Both the position numbers and the translations under genes were made by a program. DNA of 48,684 bases from Chryseobacterium contaminans (lineage in GTDB: Bacteria > Bacteroidota > Bacteroidia > Flavobacteriales > Weeksellaceae): NCBI RefSeq assembly GCF_001684955.1, contig NZ_MAYF01000101.1:1-48684 (forward strand), written 5' to 3'. Every line of letters starts with the position of its first letter. Positions within the stretch are counted from its first letter, which is position 1. This document shows, one piece after another, positions 15,082 to 23,597 of the stretch. The notes below the pieces were generated by a model, which saw only the letters and a list, made by a program, of their open reading frames with translations, was not told where the DNA came from and did not search any database.

Positions 15082-17466
15082 ATGAAATTGATATATTGCC
15101 TGTTGCTGATCTTTTGTGGATCGGTATTTACAAGTGCACAGAAAACTTATACTGTACAAGGAACGGTTCAGGATTTTCATGATAAAACCATGCTTGAGAA
15201 TGCAGTGGTAAAAATCGGTAACCTTACAGCAAAAACAGATAAAAAAGGAACGTTTTCCTTTAATAAAATCCCTGTGGGGAAGTATACACTCATTGCAAAA
15301 CATCCTGATTGCAATGATTATACTGAAAATATAGGAGTTGATCAGGACCTTCATCTAACCATTACTCTGGAACATCATTCGGGGGACATAGAAACTATTA
15401 CTTTACACGGAAGTCATAAAAATAAAGGTTCTATAGTCATGAAAACATTGGATAAAGCTGAACTTGAAAGAAATTCCACGGAGAATCTTGGAAATGTTCT
15501 TTCAAAAATTTCAGGGGTTTCCGTATTGAAAACAGGCAATAATATTACAAAGCCTGTGATTCATGGTCTCTACGGAAGCCGTATTTCTATTATGAATAAT
15601 GGGGTGAAGCTTGCAGAACAGGAATGGGGAGCAGAACATGCTCCCAATGTAGATGTCAACGACTTTGAACATATAGATGTCATTAAAGGAGCATCTGCCC
15701 TGAAATATGGAAATGACGGAGTGGCAGGAGTTGTTCTTTTAGAGCCTGCAATCCCTCCAAAGAAGGATACGCTGATGGGAAATCTTAAACTTTCAGGGAT
15801 CTCTAATGGAAGAGGTGGTGAGATTTCAGCCAATGTTCTTAAATCCTGGGAAAACGAATGGTTTGTAAAAACAGGAGGCAGTTATAAAAAGCTGGGGGAT
15901 CTTTATATTCCACATCATACCCTTCAGAATACCGGAGCCGAAGTAAATTCTTTTAATTTTTCTTTTGGAAGACATGATTTTATGCAGGGCTTTGATGTTT
16001 CCTACAGTGGAATGAATCAGGAATTCGGAATCTATAAAGGAGCACACCTTGGAAATGGGTATGACATCTACAAAGCGATGACTTTGGGACAACCTTATTT
16101 TCTGGATGATTTCAGCTACGATATCGGATATCCTAAGCAGAAAATAGAACATCATATTGTAAAACTTTCTGCTTATAAGCGCTTTGCTGATTTTGGTAAG
16201 ATTACTTTTCAATATAGCTTCCAGGTGAATAAGCGTAAAGAATATGATGTGAGAAAAGGAGATCTTAAAGATACCCCTTCTATGGATTTGAGGCTGATTA
16301 CACACTCGGCAAGCCTTACCCACCTTATTGAACGCTCAAAATGGAGCCTTGAAAGCGGTGTGTCTGCAGGTTTCCAAGATAATTACCCTAATCCGGCAAC
16401 GGAAGTTAGGCGCCTTATCCCGGATTATTACCGTTATGATGCAGGAGGATTTTCTGTCTTTAAATACCGTTTCACTCCAAAACTGAATGCAGAAGCAGGA
16501 GTAAGATACGATTTCAGCAGATATGATTCTTATAAATATTATGATGCTAAAGAATGGAACGATAAATACGCTGACGTTTTTCCACAGTTTTTTGTGAAAG
16601 AGAGCGGAAGCAGAGTATTATCTCGTCCTATCATAGATAATCATAATATCTCAGCCAATGTAGGCTTGAATTATACCCCTTCCAAAGATTTTGACATTAA
16701 ATTCAATTTTTCAAGAATGAGCAGAACTCCGAACCCGGCAGAATTATTTGCAGATGGGCTTCACCATTCTGCAGCCATTATTGAAAAAGGAGATTTAAGA
16801 ATCAAAAAAGAAGAGATTTATAATGCCGGTCTTTCTTTAACAGGACGTTTCAATGTTTTGAAAGGGCTACAGGTGGAGGCAAATCCTTATATTATTTTCT
16901 CCGACAGCTTTATTAATCAAATGCCGGTGGAAATCCAAAATACAAGCAGAGGAACTTTTGCGGTTTGGGCTTATCAACAGGTGAAAGCCAGAATGTACGG
17001 AATAGATGCTGATGCCCAGCTGAATATTCTGGATAATCTGAAATGGACAACTAGTTTCAGTGCATTGAGAGGAGACGATTTAACCAATAATGAACCTCTT
17101 ATTCTTATGATGCCTATGAGCCTTAGAAATTCATTGGAGCTGAAATTGAATAAACCTGCTAATTTCTATGTCAGACTGGAAAACGAAAATACTTTCAAGC
17201 AGAACCGTTTTCCTATCAGAGATCAATCGGTACAGTTTATTGAGGATGGAGAAATGGTTACTAAAATTATAGATTACAGTACACCTCCTGCAGGATTCTC
17301 CATATTTCATGCATCAATAGGTGCGGATCTATTCAAAAATATGAATCTGAATTTCAGAATCAACAACATTTTTAACAGAGAGTACAAGGAATATCTTAAC
17401 CGATTGAGATATTATATGCCGGAACCGGGAAGAAACTTTGTGGTTACTCTTAAATACAATTTTTAA
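15082..17466 (+). CDS. TonB-dependent outer-membrane receptor, probable metal uptake
   Basis: 794 residues. Signal peptide 1-19. A CarboxypepD_reg-like beta domain follows (about 22-95: YTVQGTVQDFHDK ... GTFSFNKIPVGKYTL). The plug domain has ENLGNVLSKISGVSVLKTG, then HGLYGSRISIMNNGVKLAEQ and the sequence WGAEHAPNVDVN. The barrel runs to the end, with a C-terminal aromatic residue (LKYNF). The GLYGSR...NNGV...E..WG.EHAP pattern is typical of receptors linked to zinc or copper. The neighbours are His-rich, which supports a metal substrate, but the metal is not known. Fe-siderophore or other use is not excluded. The lipoprotein gene follows after 20 bp. Confidence 0.9.
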   Translation: MKLIYCLLLIFCGSVFTSAQKTYTVQGTVQDFHDKTMLENAVVKIGNLTAKTDKKGTFSFNKIPVGKYTLIAKHPDCNDYTENIGVDQDLHLTITLEHHSGDIETITLHGSHKNKGSIVMKTLDKAELERNSTENLGNVLSKISGVSVLKTGNNITKPVIHGLYGSRISIMNNGVKLAEQEWGAEHAPNVDVNDFEHIDVIKGASALKYGNDGVAGVVLLEPAIPPKKDTLMGNLKLSGISNGRGGEISANVLKSWENEWFVKTGGSYKKLGDLYIPHHTLQNTGAEVNSFNFSFGRHDFMQGFDVSYSGMNQEFGIYKGAHLGNGYDIYKAMTLGQPYFLDDFSYDIGYPKQKIEHHIVKLSAYKRFADFGKITFQYSFQVNKRKEYDVRKGDLKDTPSMDLRLITHSASLTHLIERSKWSLESGVSAGFQDNYPNPATEVRRLIPDYYRYDAGGFSVFKYRFTPKLNAEAGVRYDFSRYDSYKYYDAKEWNDKYADVFPQFFVKESGSRVLSRPIIDNHNISANVGLNYTPSKDFDIKFNFSRMSRTPNPAELFADGLHHSAAIIEKGDLRIKKEEIYNAGLSLTGRFNVLKGLQVEANPYIIFSDSFINQMPVEIQNTSRGTFAVWAYQQVKARMYGIDADAQLNILDNLKWTTSFSALRGDDLTNNEPLILMMPMSLRNSLELKLNKPANFYVRLENENTFKQNRFPIRDQSVQFIEDGEMVTKIIDYSTPPAGFSIFHASIGADLFKNMNLNFRINNIFNREYKEYLNRLRYYMPEPGRNFVVTLKYNF

Positions 17467-17486
17467 CTCTTAAAATTTAAATTACA

Positions 17487-18038
17487 ATGAAAAAATTATT
17501 CAACATATCACTTTTATTATTTGCCGCTATTTTATTGTTTTCCTGCCGTGACGGGAATGATATTCCTGAAGATATTCACGAGCATGAAGAAGTGGGGCAG
17601 GTAATTGTGACAGCTACCAATAAGGCTGATGGAACCAAGCAGACAGTAACGGTTACCAATGGTCAAACAACAGATCATTTTCATCTTACTCAAGGGGCTA
17701 CCTATGCCGTAGATGTTAATTTCCAGATTAAACATGGAGATCATTACCATGATGCAGAAGAAATTATAGAGGAAAAAGATATGCATTTTGTTACCTATAA
17801 ATTCTCAGGAGCAGAAATTAATGTAAAAAGAACTGCTGAAGATGTGGTAAGAACCGATGGTAAAAAATTAGGACTTAAAACTGAATGGACTGTTGCTAAG
17901 TCAGCAGCTGGTAAAGCAAACATAACACTTGTTCATGGAGCAACTGCAGTAAATGATAATTCGCCTTCACCGGATAACCAGCTGGGAAGCACTGTAGGAG
18001 GTGAAAGTGATGTAGATATCTTCATCGATTTTCATTAA
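17487..18038 (+). CDS. His-rich lipoprotein paired with the TonB receptor
   Basis: 183 residues. The signal peptide ends in the lipobox LLFSC, with Cys20 as the likely lipidated residue. His-rich patches: DIHEHEEV (about 29-36), DHFHLTQ, and KHGDHYHDAEE (about 83-94). The rest looks like an Ig-like/beta-sandwich fold with TVTVTNGQTT. It ends in VDIFIDFH. Its position 20 bp behind the receptor suggests a surface or periplasmic metal-binding partner of the receptor. I do not recognise a named family. Confidence 0.8.
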   Translation: MKKLFNISLLLFAAILLFSCRDGNDIPEDIHEHEEVGQVIVTATNKADGTKQTVTVTNGQTTDHFHLTQGATYAVDVNFQIKHGDHYHDAEEIIEEKDMHFVTYKFSGAEINVKRTAEDVVRTDGKKLGLKTEWTVAKSAAGKANITLVHGATAVNDNSPSPDNQLGSTVGGESDVDIFIDFH

Positions 18039-18096
18039 TCCTGAAGTAAGCTCTTCAAAGAAAAGGGTATACATATCGTTATATTAATTTTGAGAG

Positions 18097-18124
18097 ACCA
18101 CTGATTTTTTCAGTGGTTTTTTTA
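18097..18124 (+). terminator. Terminator after the lipoprotein gene
   Basis: An 8-bp stem ACCACTGA/TCAGTGGT (18097-18104 with 18110-18117) followed by T's. Confidence 0.8.
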
Positions 18125-18183
18125 TTTAACAATATTTGGCTGTATTAGTTGATTTTAAATGGGTGATTTTCATAAAAAATTCA

Positions 18184-18191
18184 TATTTTTG
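18184..18191 (+). promoter_or_regulatory. -7 box for tig
   Basis: TATTTTTG at 18184-18191, 22 bp before ATG 18214. Confidence 0.5.
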
Positions 18192-18213
18192 CAACCTAAA
18201 ATTTTAATCAATA

Positions 18214-19548
18214 ATGAAGGTTACCGCACAAAACCATGATGATGTAAGTGCATTGCTTACAGTGACATTGGAAAAATCTGACTACAAAGAAAAAGTAGAG
18301 AAGCAATTGATTAATTATGCTAAAAATGCGCAAGTTCCTGGATTCAGAAAAGGGAAAGTGCCTTTGAGTATGGTTAAAAAACAATATGAAGCAGGAATTG
18401 CATTTGAAGAAATCAACAGACAGGTTTCTGATGCTTTGAACAACTATGTTAATGAAAACAAATTAAGATTAGTTGGTCAGCCTATTCCTCAGCCAGTAAA
18501 CGAATTCGATTACAATGCTGATCAGTTGGAAGTTGCTTTCGAAGTAGGATATGAGCCTGCATTTACTATAGATTTAGCTAAATATGAAGCACCTCACTAC
18601 AAAGTAGAAGCTTCTGAAAAAGAAATCAGCAAGAGCATTGAAAACATGCAGAAGCGTTTCGCTGAGCAGGTTCCTCAAGATAAAATCACTAAAGATTCTT
18701 ACATCGCTTTAGAAGTTTCTCAGGTTGTGGAAGAAGATGCTGAAGGAGAGCACCACCACCACCCAAAAAACATTACAATTACAGCTGAAAACAAAGAAGC
18801 TTTTAAATTAGTAAAAGCTTTGAAAATGGACGGATCTGTGAAAGTAACTAAAGAAACTCTTGCAGGTGATGAAGAATTAGCTAAAGAATTAGGATTCAGC
18901 AAAGAAGAAGTAGAGCACCTACACCACAATGAAATTGAAGTAAAAGTAAAAGACTTCTATTCATTAAACTTGGCTGAACTTAACCAGGAGTTATTCGACA
19001 AAGTATACGGAGAAGGAAACATCAAGTCTGAAGAAGAACTTAAAGAAAAAGTTAAAACTGAATTAGACGAGTACTTCCAGCAAAATGCTGACGTTCACTT
19101 CGTGAATAAAGTATTGGAGCAGGTTACTGAAAAAGAAGAAGTAGCACTTCCTGAAACTTTCTTAGTAAAATGGTTAATGTTCTCTAACCAGAACATCCAG
19201 TCTGAAGAGCAGGCTAAAGAAATCCTTGAAGCTGAGAAAAACCAATTGAGATATCAGATTATCGAAGGTAAATTAATGACTGATAACGAAATCAGCCTTG
19301 ACTATGCTGATGTTTTGGCACAAGCTGAGCAATTAGTGAAAAATCAATTGGCTATCTACGGAATCCACCACCTAGGTGATGAGGAAATCCAGAAATATGC
19401 TGTTGAAATGTTAAAAGATCAGGAGCAGGTAAGACAAATCTCTTCTGAAGTGGCTATGGCTAAATTAAAAGATGTAATTCTTGAAAAAGCTAGCAAAAAA
19501 GAAACTAAAATTTCTCACGACGAATTTTTAGAAGAGCTTAAAAAATAA
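18214..19548 (+). CDS. tig: Trigger factor, ribosome-associated chaperone
   Basis: 444 residues, full length. The N-terminal ribosome-binding domain carries the signature GFRKGKVPLSMVKKQYE at about 43-59. The middle (about 150-245) corresponds to the PPIase/FKBP region but is divergent and His-rich (EGEHHHHPKN, HLHHNEIEV), so prolyl isomerase activity may be weak, as in many Bacteroidetes. The C-terminal chaperone arms are helical (FVNKVLEQVTEKEEVALPE onward). It binds nascent chains at the exit tunnel. It has its own -7 box and terminator and is usually highly expressed. Confidence 0.93.
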   Translation: MKVTAQNHDDVSALLTVTLEKSDYKEKVEKQLINYAKNAQVPGFRKGKVPLSMVKKQYEAGIAFEEINRQVSDALNNYVNENKLRLVGQPIPQPVNEFDYNADQLEVAFEVGYEPAFTIDLAKYEAPHYKVEASEKEISKSIENMQKRFAEQVPQDKITKDSYIALEVSQVVEEDAEGEHHHHPKNITITAENKEAFKLVKALKMDGSVKVTKETLAGDEELAKELGFSKEEVEHLHHNEIEVKVKDFYSLNLAELNQELFDKVYGEGNIKSEEELKEKVKTELDEYFQQNADVHFVNKVLEQVTEKEEVALPETFLVKWLMFSNQNIQSEEQAKEILEAEKNQLRYQIIEGKLMTDNEISLDYADVLAQAEQLVKNQLAIYGIHHLGDEEIQKYAVEMLKDQEQVRQISSEVAMAKLKDVILEKASKKETKISHDEFLEELKK

Positions 19549-19571
19549 TTATATCCAGATATAAATATTTC

Positions 19572-19602
19572 AAAACCGTCAATTCTTTGGCGGTTTTTTT
19601 TG
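19572..19602 (+). terminator. Terminator after tig
   Basis: An 11-bp stem (19572-19582 with 19587-19597, one G·U pair) and a T run. Confidence 0.85.
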
Positions 19603-19644
19603 TATAAAGATGTCTTGCTTTCTTACCCTCAGATCCATATAACA

Positions 19645-19693
19645 CTTATCCCTCATTACTTATCATTTATTACTCATTACTTATCATTCTATG
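19645..19693 (+). repeat. Degenerate heptanucleotide tandem repeat (about 7 units)
   Basis: Seven-base units in phase: CTTATCC at 19645, CTCATTA at 19652, CTTATCA at 19659, TTTATTA at 19666, CTCATTA at 19673, CTTATCA at 19680 and TTCTATG at 19687. A 16-bp stretch (19652-19667) recurs exactly at 19673-19688, three units later. Confidence 0.65.
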
Positions 19694-19736
19694 TCCGTCA
19701 ATATTCCTATATTTACCCTTTAAACTTATTACATAT

Positions 19737-20423
19737 ATGAAAAAGATCATCATTCCATTTTTCTGTGCCGTACTTTTCTCTGTTCCGGCAGCAGCTCAGA
19801 AGAAAGATGCCGCTTCTGTAAAAACGGAGGCTGCAAAATCAACCTTAACGGCTAAAGAGGTATTGGATAATTACTTCAAAGCGTTAGGAGGAAAAGAAAA
19901 ATTAGAGGGTGTAAAAACTCTTTATATGGAAAATACTATGTCTGCTCAGGGAATGGAAATTAGTATGACCACTAAGAAAATGGGGAATAAATTTAAATCT
20001 GTACAGTCGTTGATGGGACAACAGATGGTTCAGTTTTTTGATGGTGAAAAAGGTTATTTTGACCAGATGGGAACTAAAACGGCAATCCCTGCAGATAAAG
20101 TGGCTGAGCTTAAAAAAGCAAAACCAGTGGATGCATTAGCATTTGACGGAGCTACTTTTCAGAATGTTACTGTAGAAAAACTTGATGGGAAGGATTATAA
20201 TGTATTGTCTTCAGATAAAGGGAAGTTTTATTTTGATGTTACAACAGGCCTTTTGTATAAAACAATTGCCGGAGAGGGGAATGTAACAATAAAAAGTTAT
20301 ATGACTGTTGACGGAATACAATTTCCGGCTGATGTAGAAGCAGAAGGTGCTGGTCAGAAAGTGGCTATTAAAACCACTAAAATTACAGTGAATTCCGGGG
20401 TAACGGATGCTGACTTTAAATAG
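19737..20423 (+). CDS. Secreted LolA-like / outer-membrane lipoprotein-sorting-like protein
   Basis: 228 residues. Signal peptide 1-20 (cleavage near AAAQ). Then LTAKEVLDNYFKALGGKEKLEGVKTLYMENTMSAQG, a common N-terminal motif of Bacteroidetes periplasmic proteins with a LolA/LolB-like beta fold, related to the domain found after some M16 peptidases. The remainder is beta-rich (FYFDVTTGLLYKTIA, VDGIQFPADVEAEG). It may bind a lipid or hydrophobic peptide in the periplasm; this is inferred from fold similarity only. It is alone between tig and a bidirectional terminator. Confidence 0.7.
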   Translation: MKKIIIPFFCAVLFSVPAAAQKKDAASVKTEAAKSTLTAKEVLDNYFKALGGKEKLEGVKTLYMENTMSAQGMEISMTTKKMGNKFKSVQSLMGQQMVQFFDGEKGYFDQMGTKTAIPADKVAELKKAKPVDALAFDGATFQNVTVEKLDGKDYNVLSSDKGKFYFDVTTGLLYKTIAGEGNVTIKSYMTVDGIQFPADVEAEGAGQKVAIKTTKITVNSGVTDADFK

Positions 20424-20436
20424 TTAAAAAGTAAGA

Positions 20437-20464
20437 AAGCCTGAGGCTGGAAGTTATTGAGACA
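20437..20464 (+). repeat. Short degenerate heptad repeat with GAGGCTGGAAG core
   Basis: Units AAGCCTG (20437), AGGCTGG (20444), AAGTTAT (20451) and TGAGACA (20458). The 11-mer GAGGCTGGAAG at 20443-20453 recurs in inverted orientation at 29441-29451. Confidence 0.4.
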
Positions 20465-20521
20465 ATCATTAAATTTAGTATTGATTGCATGATTTCAATC
20501 CATCATCAATTTTAATTACAT

Positions 20522-20554
20522 AAAAAGCCGGAAATTAATTATTTCCGGCTTTTT
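20522..20554. terminator. Bidirectional terminator (LolA-like / DUF3109)
   Basis: A 14-bp perfect stem, 20522-20535 with 20541-20554, A-rich on the left and T-rich on the right. Confidence 0.85.
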
Positions 20555-20570
20555 CTTTTATTCAGGTTAC

Positions 20571-21155
20571 CTATGAACCATATTCTTTCTTCCATTCCTC
20601 TGCAGCTCCGCTCAGAACATCATAAAATTCTTCACCATACTTTCTGATCAATGGCGTTTTCAGGAATTTATAAACAGGAACCTGAAGCTCTTTTCCAAGC
20701 GTACAGGCATCGCTGCATACATTCCATTCATGATAATTTAAAGCTGTAAATGAAGAGTATTCTGTAACACGGATAGGGTATAGATGGCAAGAAATAGGTT
20801 TCTGCCAGTCTACAGCACCATCTTCATATGCTTTTTCAATACCACATTTTGTAATTCCTTTCTCATCAAAAGTTACATAAGCACATTCACGGTTTTCTAC
20901 CATGGGAGTAACATACATTCCGTCGTGTGGATCAGTAGTCCATGTACCTTGCTCTTCAAGGGCTTTGATGCCTTCCTGAGTAAGGTAAGGTTTGATCTTG
21001 TCAAAAATACTGTCCAGTATTTCAAGCTCGCTTTTGTCCAGTGGAGCTCCAACATCACCTTCCACACAACATGCCCCCTTACATTTGGTAAGGTTGCACA
21101 CAAATTCTTCGGAAAAGATTTCCTCAGAAATCAATTTATCGTCTATCTGAATCAT
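20571..21155 (-). CDS. DUF3109 family cysteine-rich protein
   Basis: 194 residues. Cys pattern: CNLTKCKGACC at 20-30, then single Cys residues near AYV and KCG, CHLYPIR, and CSDACTLG. This is the pattern of the YkgJ/DUF3109 family, thought to bind a metal or Fe-S centre. The function is unknown. The LDKSELEILDSIFDKIKPYL segment is also typical. The gene is 6 bp downstream of the DUF6427 membrane protein, so they share a transcript. Confidence 0.88.
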   Translation of the reverse strand: MIQIDDKLISEEIFSEEFVCNLTKCKGACCVEGDVGAPLDKSELEILDSIFDKIKPYLTQEGIKALEEQGTWTTDPHDGMYVTPMVENRECAYVTFDEKGITKCGIEKAYEDGAVDWQKPISCHLYPIRVTEYSSFTALNYHEWNVCSDACTLGKELQVPVYKFLKTPLIRKYGEEFYDVLSGAAEEWKKEYGS

Positions 21156-21161
21156 AATTTT

Positions 21162-22067
21162 CTAAAATAAATCAAAATACGTACCTGCTTTAAAGGTAAG
21201 TAAACTTAAAATAATAAGCCATAAGCCAGCCTCCTGCATCCAATACTTGGGTAAAAACCTCATCATTCTGCTCAGAATAATACTTGAAGGAAATGCCAGA
21301 AGCAATAAATATTCATAGCTTTTATTCATATATAGAATGATGGTAATAAGCTGAGCCAGGGAAAACACCAGCAGAAAAGTATATTTATATCTGCTTATCG
21401 GGCTTTTCTTATTATAATTTTGAAAGTGGTCATATACAGCATAAATAAGCATTAATACCACTGGAATTAAAGGGAATAGCTCTGTATAATCTGTCACAGG
21501 CTTCATTTTTCCAAAAGGAAAATAATCAATATTCCATGAAGTGAACTGCATAAAATACATCACAGAAAAATAGCTGAATGTAATTAAAACAATCCCTAAA
21601 AGAAATCTGAATAAATTTAAACCTACTTTGGCAGAAGTAGCAATGACATGAATAATCACAAAAACAGCCATAGGCCAGGTGGTTGGCAGGAAGATAAAGT
21701 TTAAGGCGACAATAGCTCCTACCAGAACATAGGATTTCTTCCTTATATCTTCATCTGCACTGGTCAAAAGTAAGGTCAGGAAGGAATTGGTTAACAGTGA
21801 AACCGCAATTCCGATATCTAAATTACCCGGATAGAGTCCGAAAATAAAGAAAGTATATAAAAATAGCGGAAGATGGGTTTGATAGTTAAGAGCAACACTG
21901 TGAAAACAAAAATATCCCAAAGCAATTCCCAGAAACGTAATTCCGGCAATGATTGCTTCGTATGTATTGAAATTCAGTATGTTAAATATTACGACTACTA
22001 AAAGAAGACAACCAATATAAACAGGAATTGAAAAAATATTGCTTTCTTTTGAAAGTAATTTAAACAT
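21162..22067 (-). CDS. DUF6427-like polytopic membrane protein
   Basis: 301 residues with about nine hydrophobic segments spread along the whole length. No catalytic motif is visible. It fits the flavobacterial DUF6427 family by length, topology and its place next to a DUF6341-like small protein and DUF3109. The start ATG is at 22065-22067. It is divergent from the small membrane protein, with only 42 bp between the start codons and overlapping promoter elements. Function unknown. Confidence 0.75.
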   Translation of the reverse strand: MFKLLSKESNIFSIPVYIGCLLLVVVIFNILNFNTYEAIIAGITFLGIALGYFCFHSVALNYQTHLPLFLYTFFIFGLYPGNLDIGIAVSLLTNSFLTLLLTSADEDIRKKSYVLVGAIVALNFIFLPTTWPMAVFVIIHVIATSAKVGLNLFRFLLGIVLITFSYFSVMYFMQFTSWNIDYFPFGKMKPVTDYTELFPLIPVVLMLIYAVYDHFQNYNKKSPISRYKYTFLLVFSLAQLITIILYMNKSYEYLLLLAFPSSIILSRMMRFLPKYWMQEAGLWLIILSLLTFKAGTYFDLF

Positions 22068-22073
22068 TTTTTA

Positions 22074-22091
22074 TAAATTTGTACAAAGTTA
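22074..22091. promoter_or_regulatory. Overlapping divergent promoters
   Basis: TAAATTTG at 22074-22081 on the plus strand (for the gene at 22110), and TAACTTTG on the minus strand at 22091-22084 (for the gene ending at 22067). Each -7 box lies in the start region of the other transcript, so the polymerase probably cannot occupy both at once. The -33 elements are not obvious. Confidence 0.45.
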
Positions 22092-22109
22092 ATTTAAAAA
22101 AGGAAAATA

Positions 22110-22343
22110 ATGACGTCTTTCTTTCTATTCTTAAGCAAAGTTTTCAAATGGAGTTTCGGATTCTTTGATGCTTTTGGAAATGTTTTAAACTGGATTCTAT
22201 TTATAGTTTGCTGTGTATTATTCACTTACTGGTGCTACGTGCTAGTTGTAACGTTAGGGGGTGATAAAGATAAAGACTATTATTCTCCAACGGAAGGTAA
22301 GCATCCTTACTATGATCCGAACATCTACAAAAAAGAAGGTTAA
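22110..22343 (+). CDS. Small membrane protein, DUF6341-like
   Basis: 77 residues. One or two hydrophobic segments (about 28-47, LNWILFIVCCVLFTYWCYVLVV), then a charged tail DKDKDYYSPTEGKHPYYDPNIYKKEG. AAAGGAAAATA precedes the ATG. Length, topology and location divergent from a DUF6427-like gene match the flavobacterial DUF6341 family. Function unknown; a partner role to the neighbouring membrane protein is possible. Confidence 0.7.
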   Translation: MTSFFLFLSKVFKWSFGFFDAFGNVLNWILFIVCCVLFTYWCYVLVVTLGGDKDKDYYSPTEGKHPYYDPNIYKKEG

Positions 22344-22360
22344 TTAATTGGTTATATAGT

Positions 22361-22397
22361 AAAAAACCGATCAAATAATTTATTTGATCGGTTTTTT
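22361..22397. terminator. Bidirectional terminator (DUF6341-like / universal stress protein)
   Basis: A 17-bp perfect stem (22361-22377 with 22381-22397), A-run on the left and T-run on the right. Confidence 0.85.
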
Positions 22398-22425
22398 TAT
22401 TACTAACGATTAAAATTTTCTTTAC

Positions 22426-22863
22426 TTAGTCGTGGATAGGAAGTACCAAAACCGGGATATTCGAGCTTTTTGTAAGTCCTTTGGTAAGACTTCCTACAAA
22501 CACATCATAAATTCCGCTTCTTCCATGTGATCCCATTACGATATAATCAGCATTCTTTGCTTTGGCGTATTCAAGGATAATATCTTTTGCCAGCCCTTGC
22601 TTTAAAAGATGCTCACAATCGATATCATGGGCAATGATCCTTTGTTCAAGTTTATTAAGTTGAACCAATTCTTCCCTGATTTCATTGGCTTCCACTTCCG
22701 GAAAATATTGAAATCCCATATCACCAATCGCAAATCCGATATCTGATGGTGCAACATGGATCAGGTAAATTCTACCATTAAGTTGTTTTGCAAATTTTAT
22801 GGCACCGTCCACCAATTGGTCTGTTTTGTCCCCAAAATCTACGGGTAATACAATATTTATCAT
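22426..22863 (-). CDS. Universal stress protein, UspA family
   Basis: 145 residues, one Usp domain. N-terminal strand INIVLPVDFGDKTDQLV, with Asp of the nucleotide site, and the C-terminal ATP-binding motif G-x2-G-x9-G-S in MGSHGRSGIYDVFVGSLTKG, followed by NIPVLVLPI. Members of this ATP-binding subgroup support survival under stress. It is a single gene in its orientation; the FAH-family gene lies 59 bp upstream and may be co-transcribed. Confidence 0.92.
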   Translation of the reverse strand: MINIVLPVDFGDKTDQLVDGAIKFAKQLNGRIYLIHVAPSDIGFAIGDMGFQYFPEVEANEIREELVQLNKLEQRIIAHDIDCEHLLKQGLAKDIILEYAKAKNADYIVMGSHGRSGIYDVFVGSLTKGLTKSSNIPVLVLPIHD

Positions 22864-22922
22864 AACCTTTCATTTTGTTACCTAAAGATATGAAAAATTT
22901 ACCAGACTTTTATGTTAAATAC

Positions 22923-23528
22923 TTATAATATTCGGATATCAAGTAGTTTTTCTTCACCAAGGTAAGCTTCCAGAATATCATTTTCCTCTACCTTTCCAAC
23001 TCCTTTTGGAGTACCTGTATAGATAAGGTCTCCCACTCTTAAAGTGAAATACTGAGATGCAAAAGCAATAATATCATCAAAGTGGAAAAGCATATCTTTC
23101 GTATTTCCGTCCTGAACCTTTTCCTTGTTTTTCAGAAGAGAAAAAGAAAGGTTGTTAAGATCAAAATTCTCTTTTTTGAAGAAATTCCCTACTACCGCAG
23201 AACCGTCAAAACCTTTAGCAAGTTCCCATGGAAGTCCTTTGGACTTTAATTCACTCTGAAGATCTCTGGCTGTGAAATCAATTCCTAAGCTCAATTCTTC
23301 GTAATGCTTGTGAGCCGTTTCTTTCTGGATGTATTTACCTCCTTTAGATACTTTTATCACTACTTCCAGCTCATAGTGGATATCATTGGAAAATTCAGGG
23401 ATATAAAAATCATTTCCCTTCAATACCGCTGTATCCGGCTTCATAAAAATAACAGGGTTCTCCGGAACTTCGTTTCCTAATTCTTTAGCATGTTCGCTGT
23501 AATTTCTTCCTATGCAAATGATTTTCAT
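22923..23528 (-). CDS. Fumarylacetoacetate hydrolase family protein
   Basis: 201 residues from ATG 23526-23528 (MKIICIGRNYSEHAKELGN). A longer frame to 23549 is not needed, because the family starts at this strand. Key blocks: GRNYSEHAKEL, NPVIFMKPDTA, HYELEVVIKVSKGGK (the E-x-E metal ligands), GIDFTARDLQ, KGFDGSAVVG and YTGTPKGVG. This is the FAH catalytic core as found in fumarylpyruvate hydrolases and oxaloacetate tautomerases. The substrate is not determined by sequence. Confidence 0.9.
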   Translation of the reverse strand: MKIICIGRNYSEHAKELGNEVPENPVIFMKPDTAVLKGNDFYIPEFSNDIHYELEVVIKVSKGGKYIQKETAHKHYEELSLGIDFTARDLQSELKSKGLPWELAKGFDGSAVVGNFFKKENFDLNNLSFSLLKNKEKVQDGNTKDMLFHFDDIIAFASQYFTLRVGDLIYTGTPKGVGKVEENDILEAYLGEEKLLDIRIL

Positions 23529-23597
23529 AATTCTTTCTTTATTTTTCAAACTGCATCATTGTGAAGTATGAGGCAGTCTTCTGATTAATGTAAATAT

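Noticed and set aside
15826..16323. 165-codon minus-strand open frame
   Set aside because: Antisense to the TonB receptor; no family features and no promoter.
18740..18765. Possible engineered His tag in trigger factor
   Set aside because: Only four consecutive His codons in a natural His/Glu-rich region; no cloning sequence around it.
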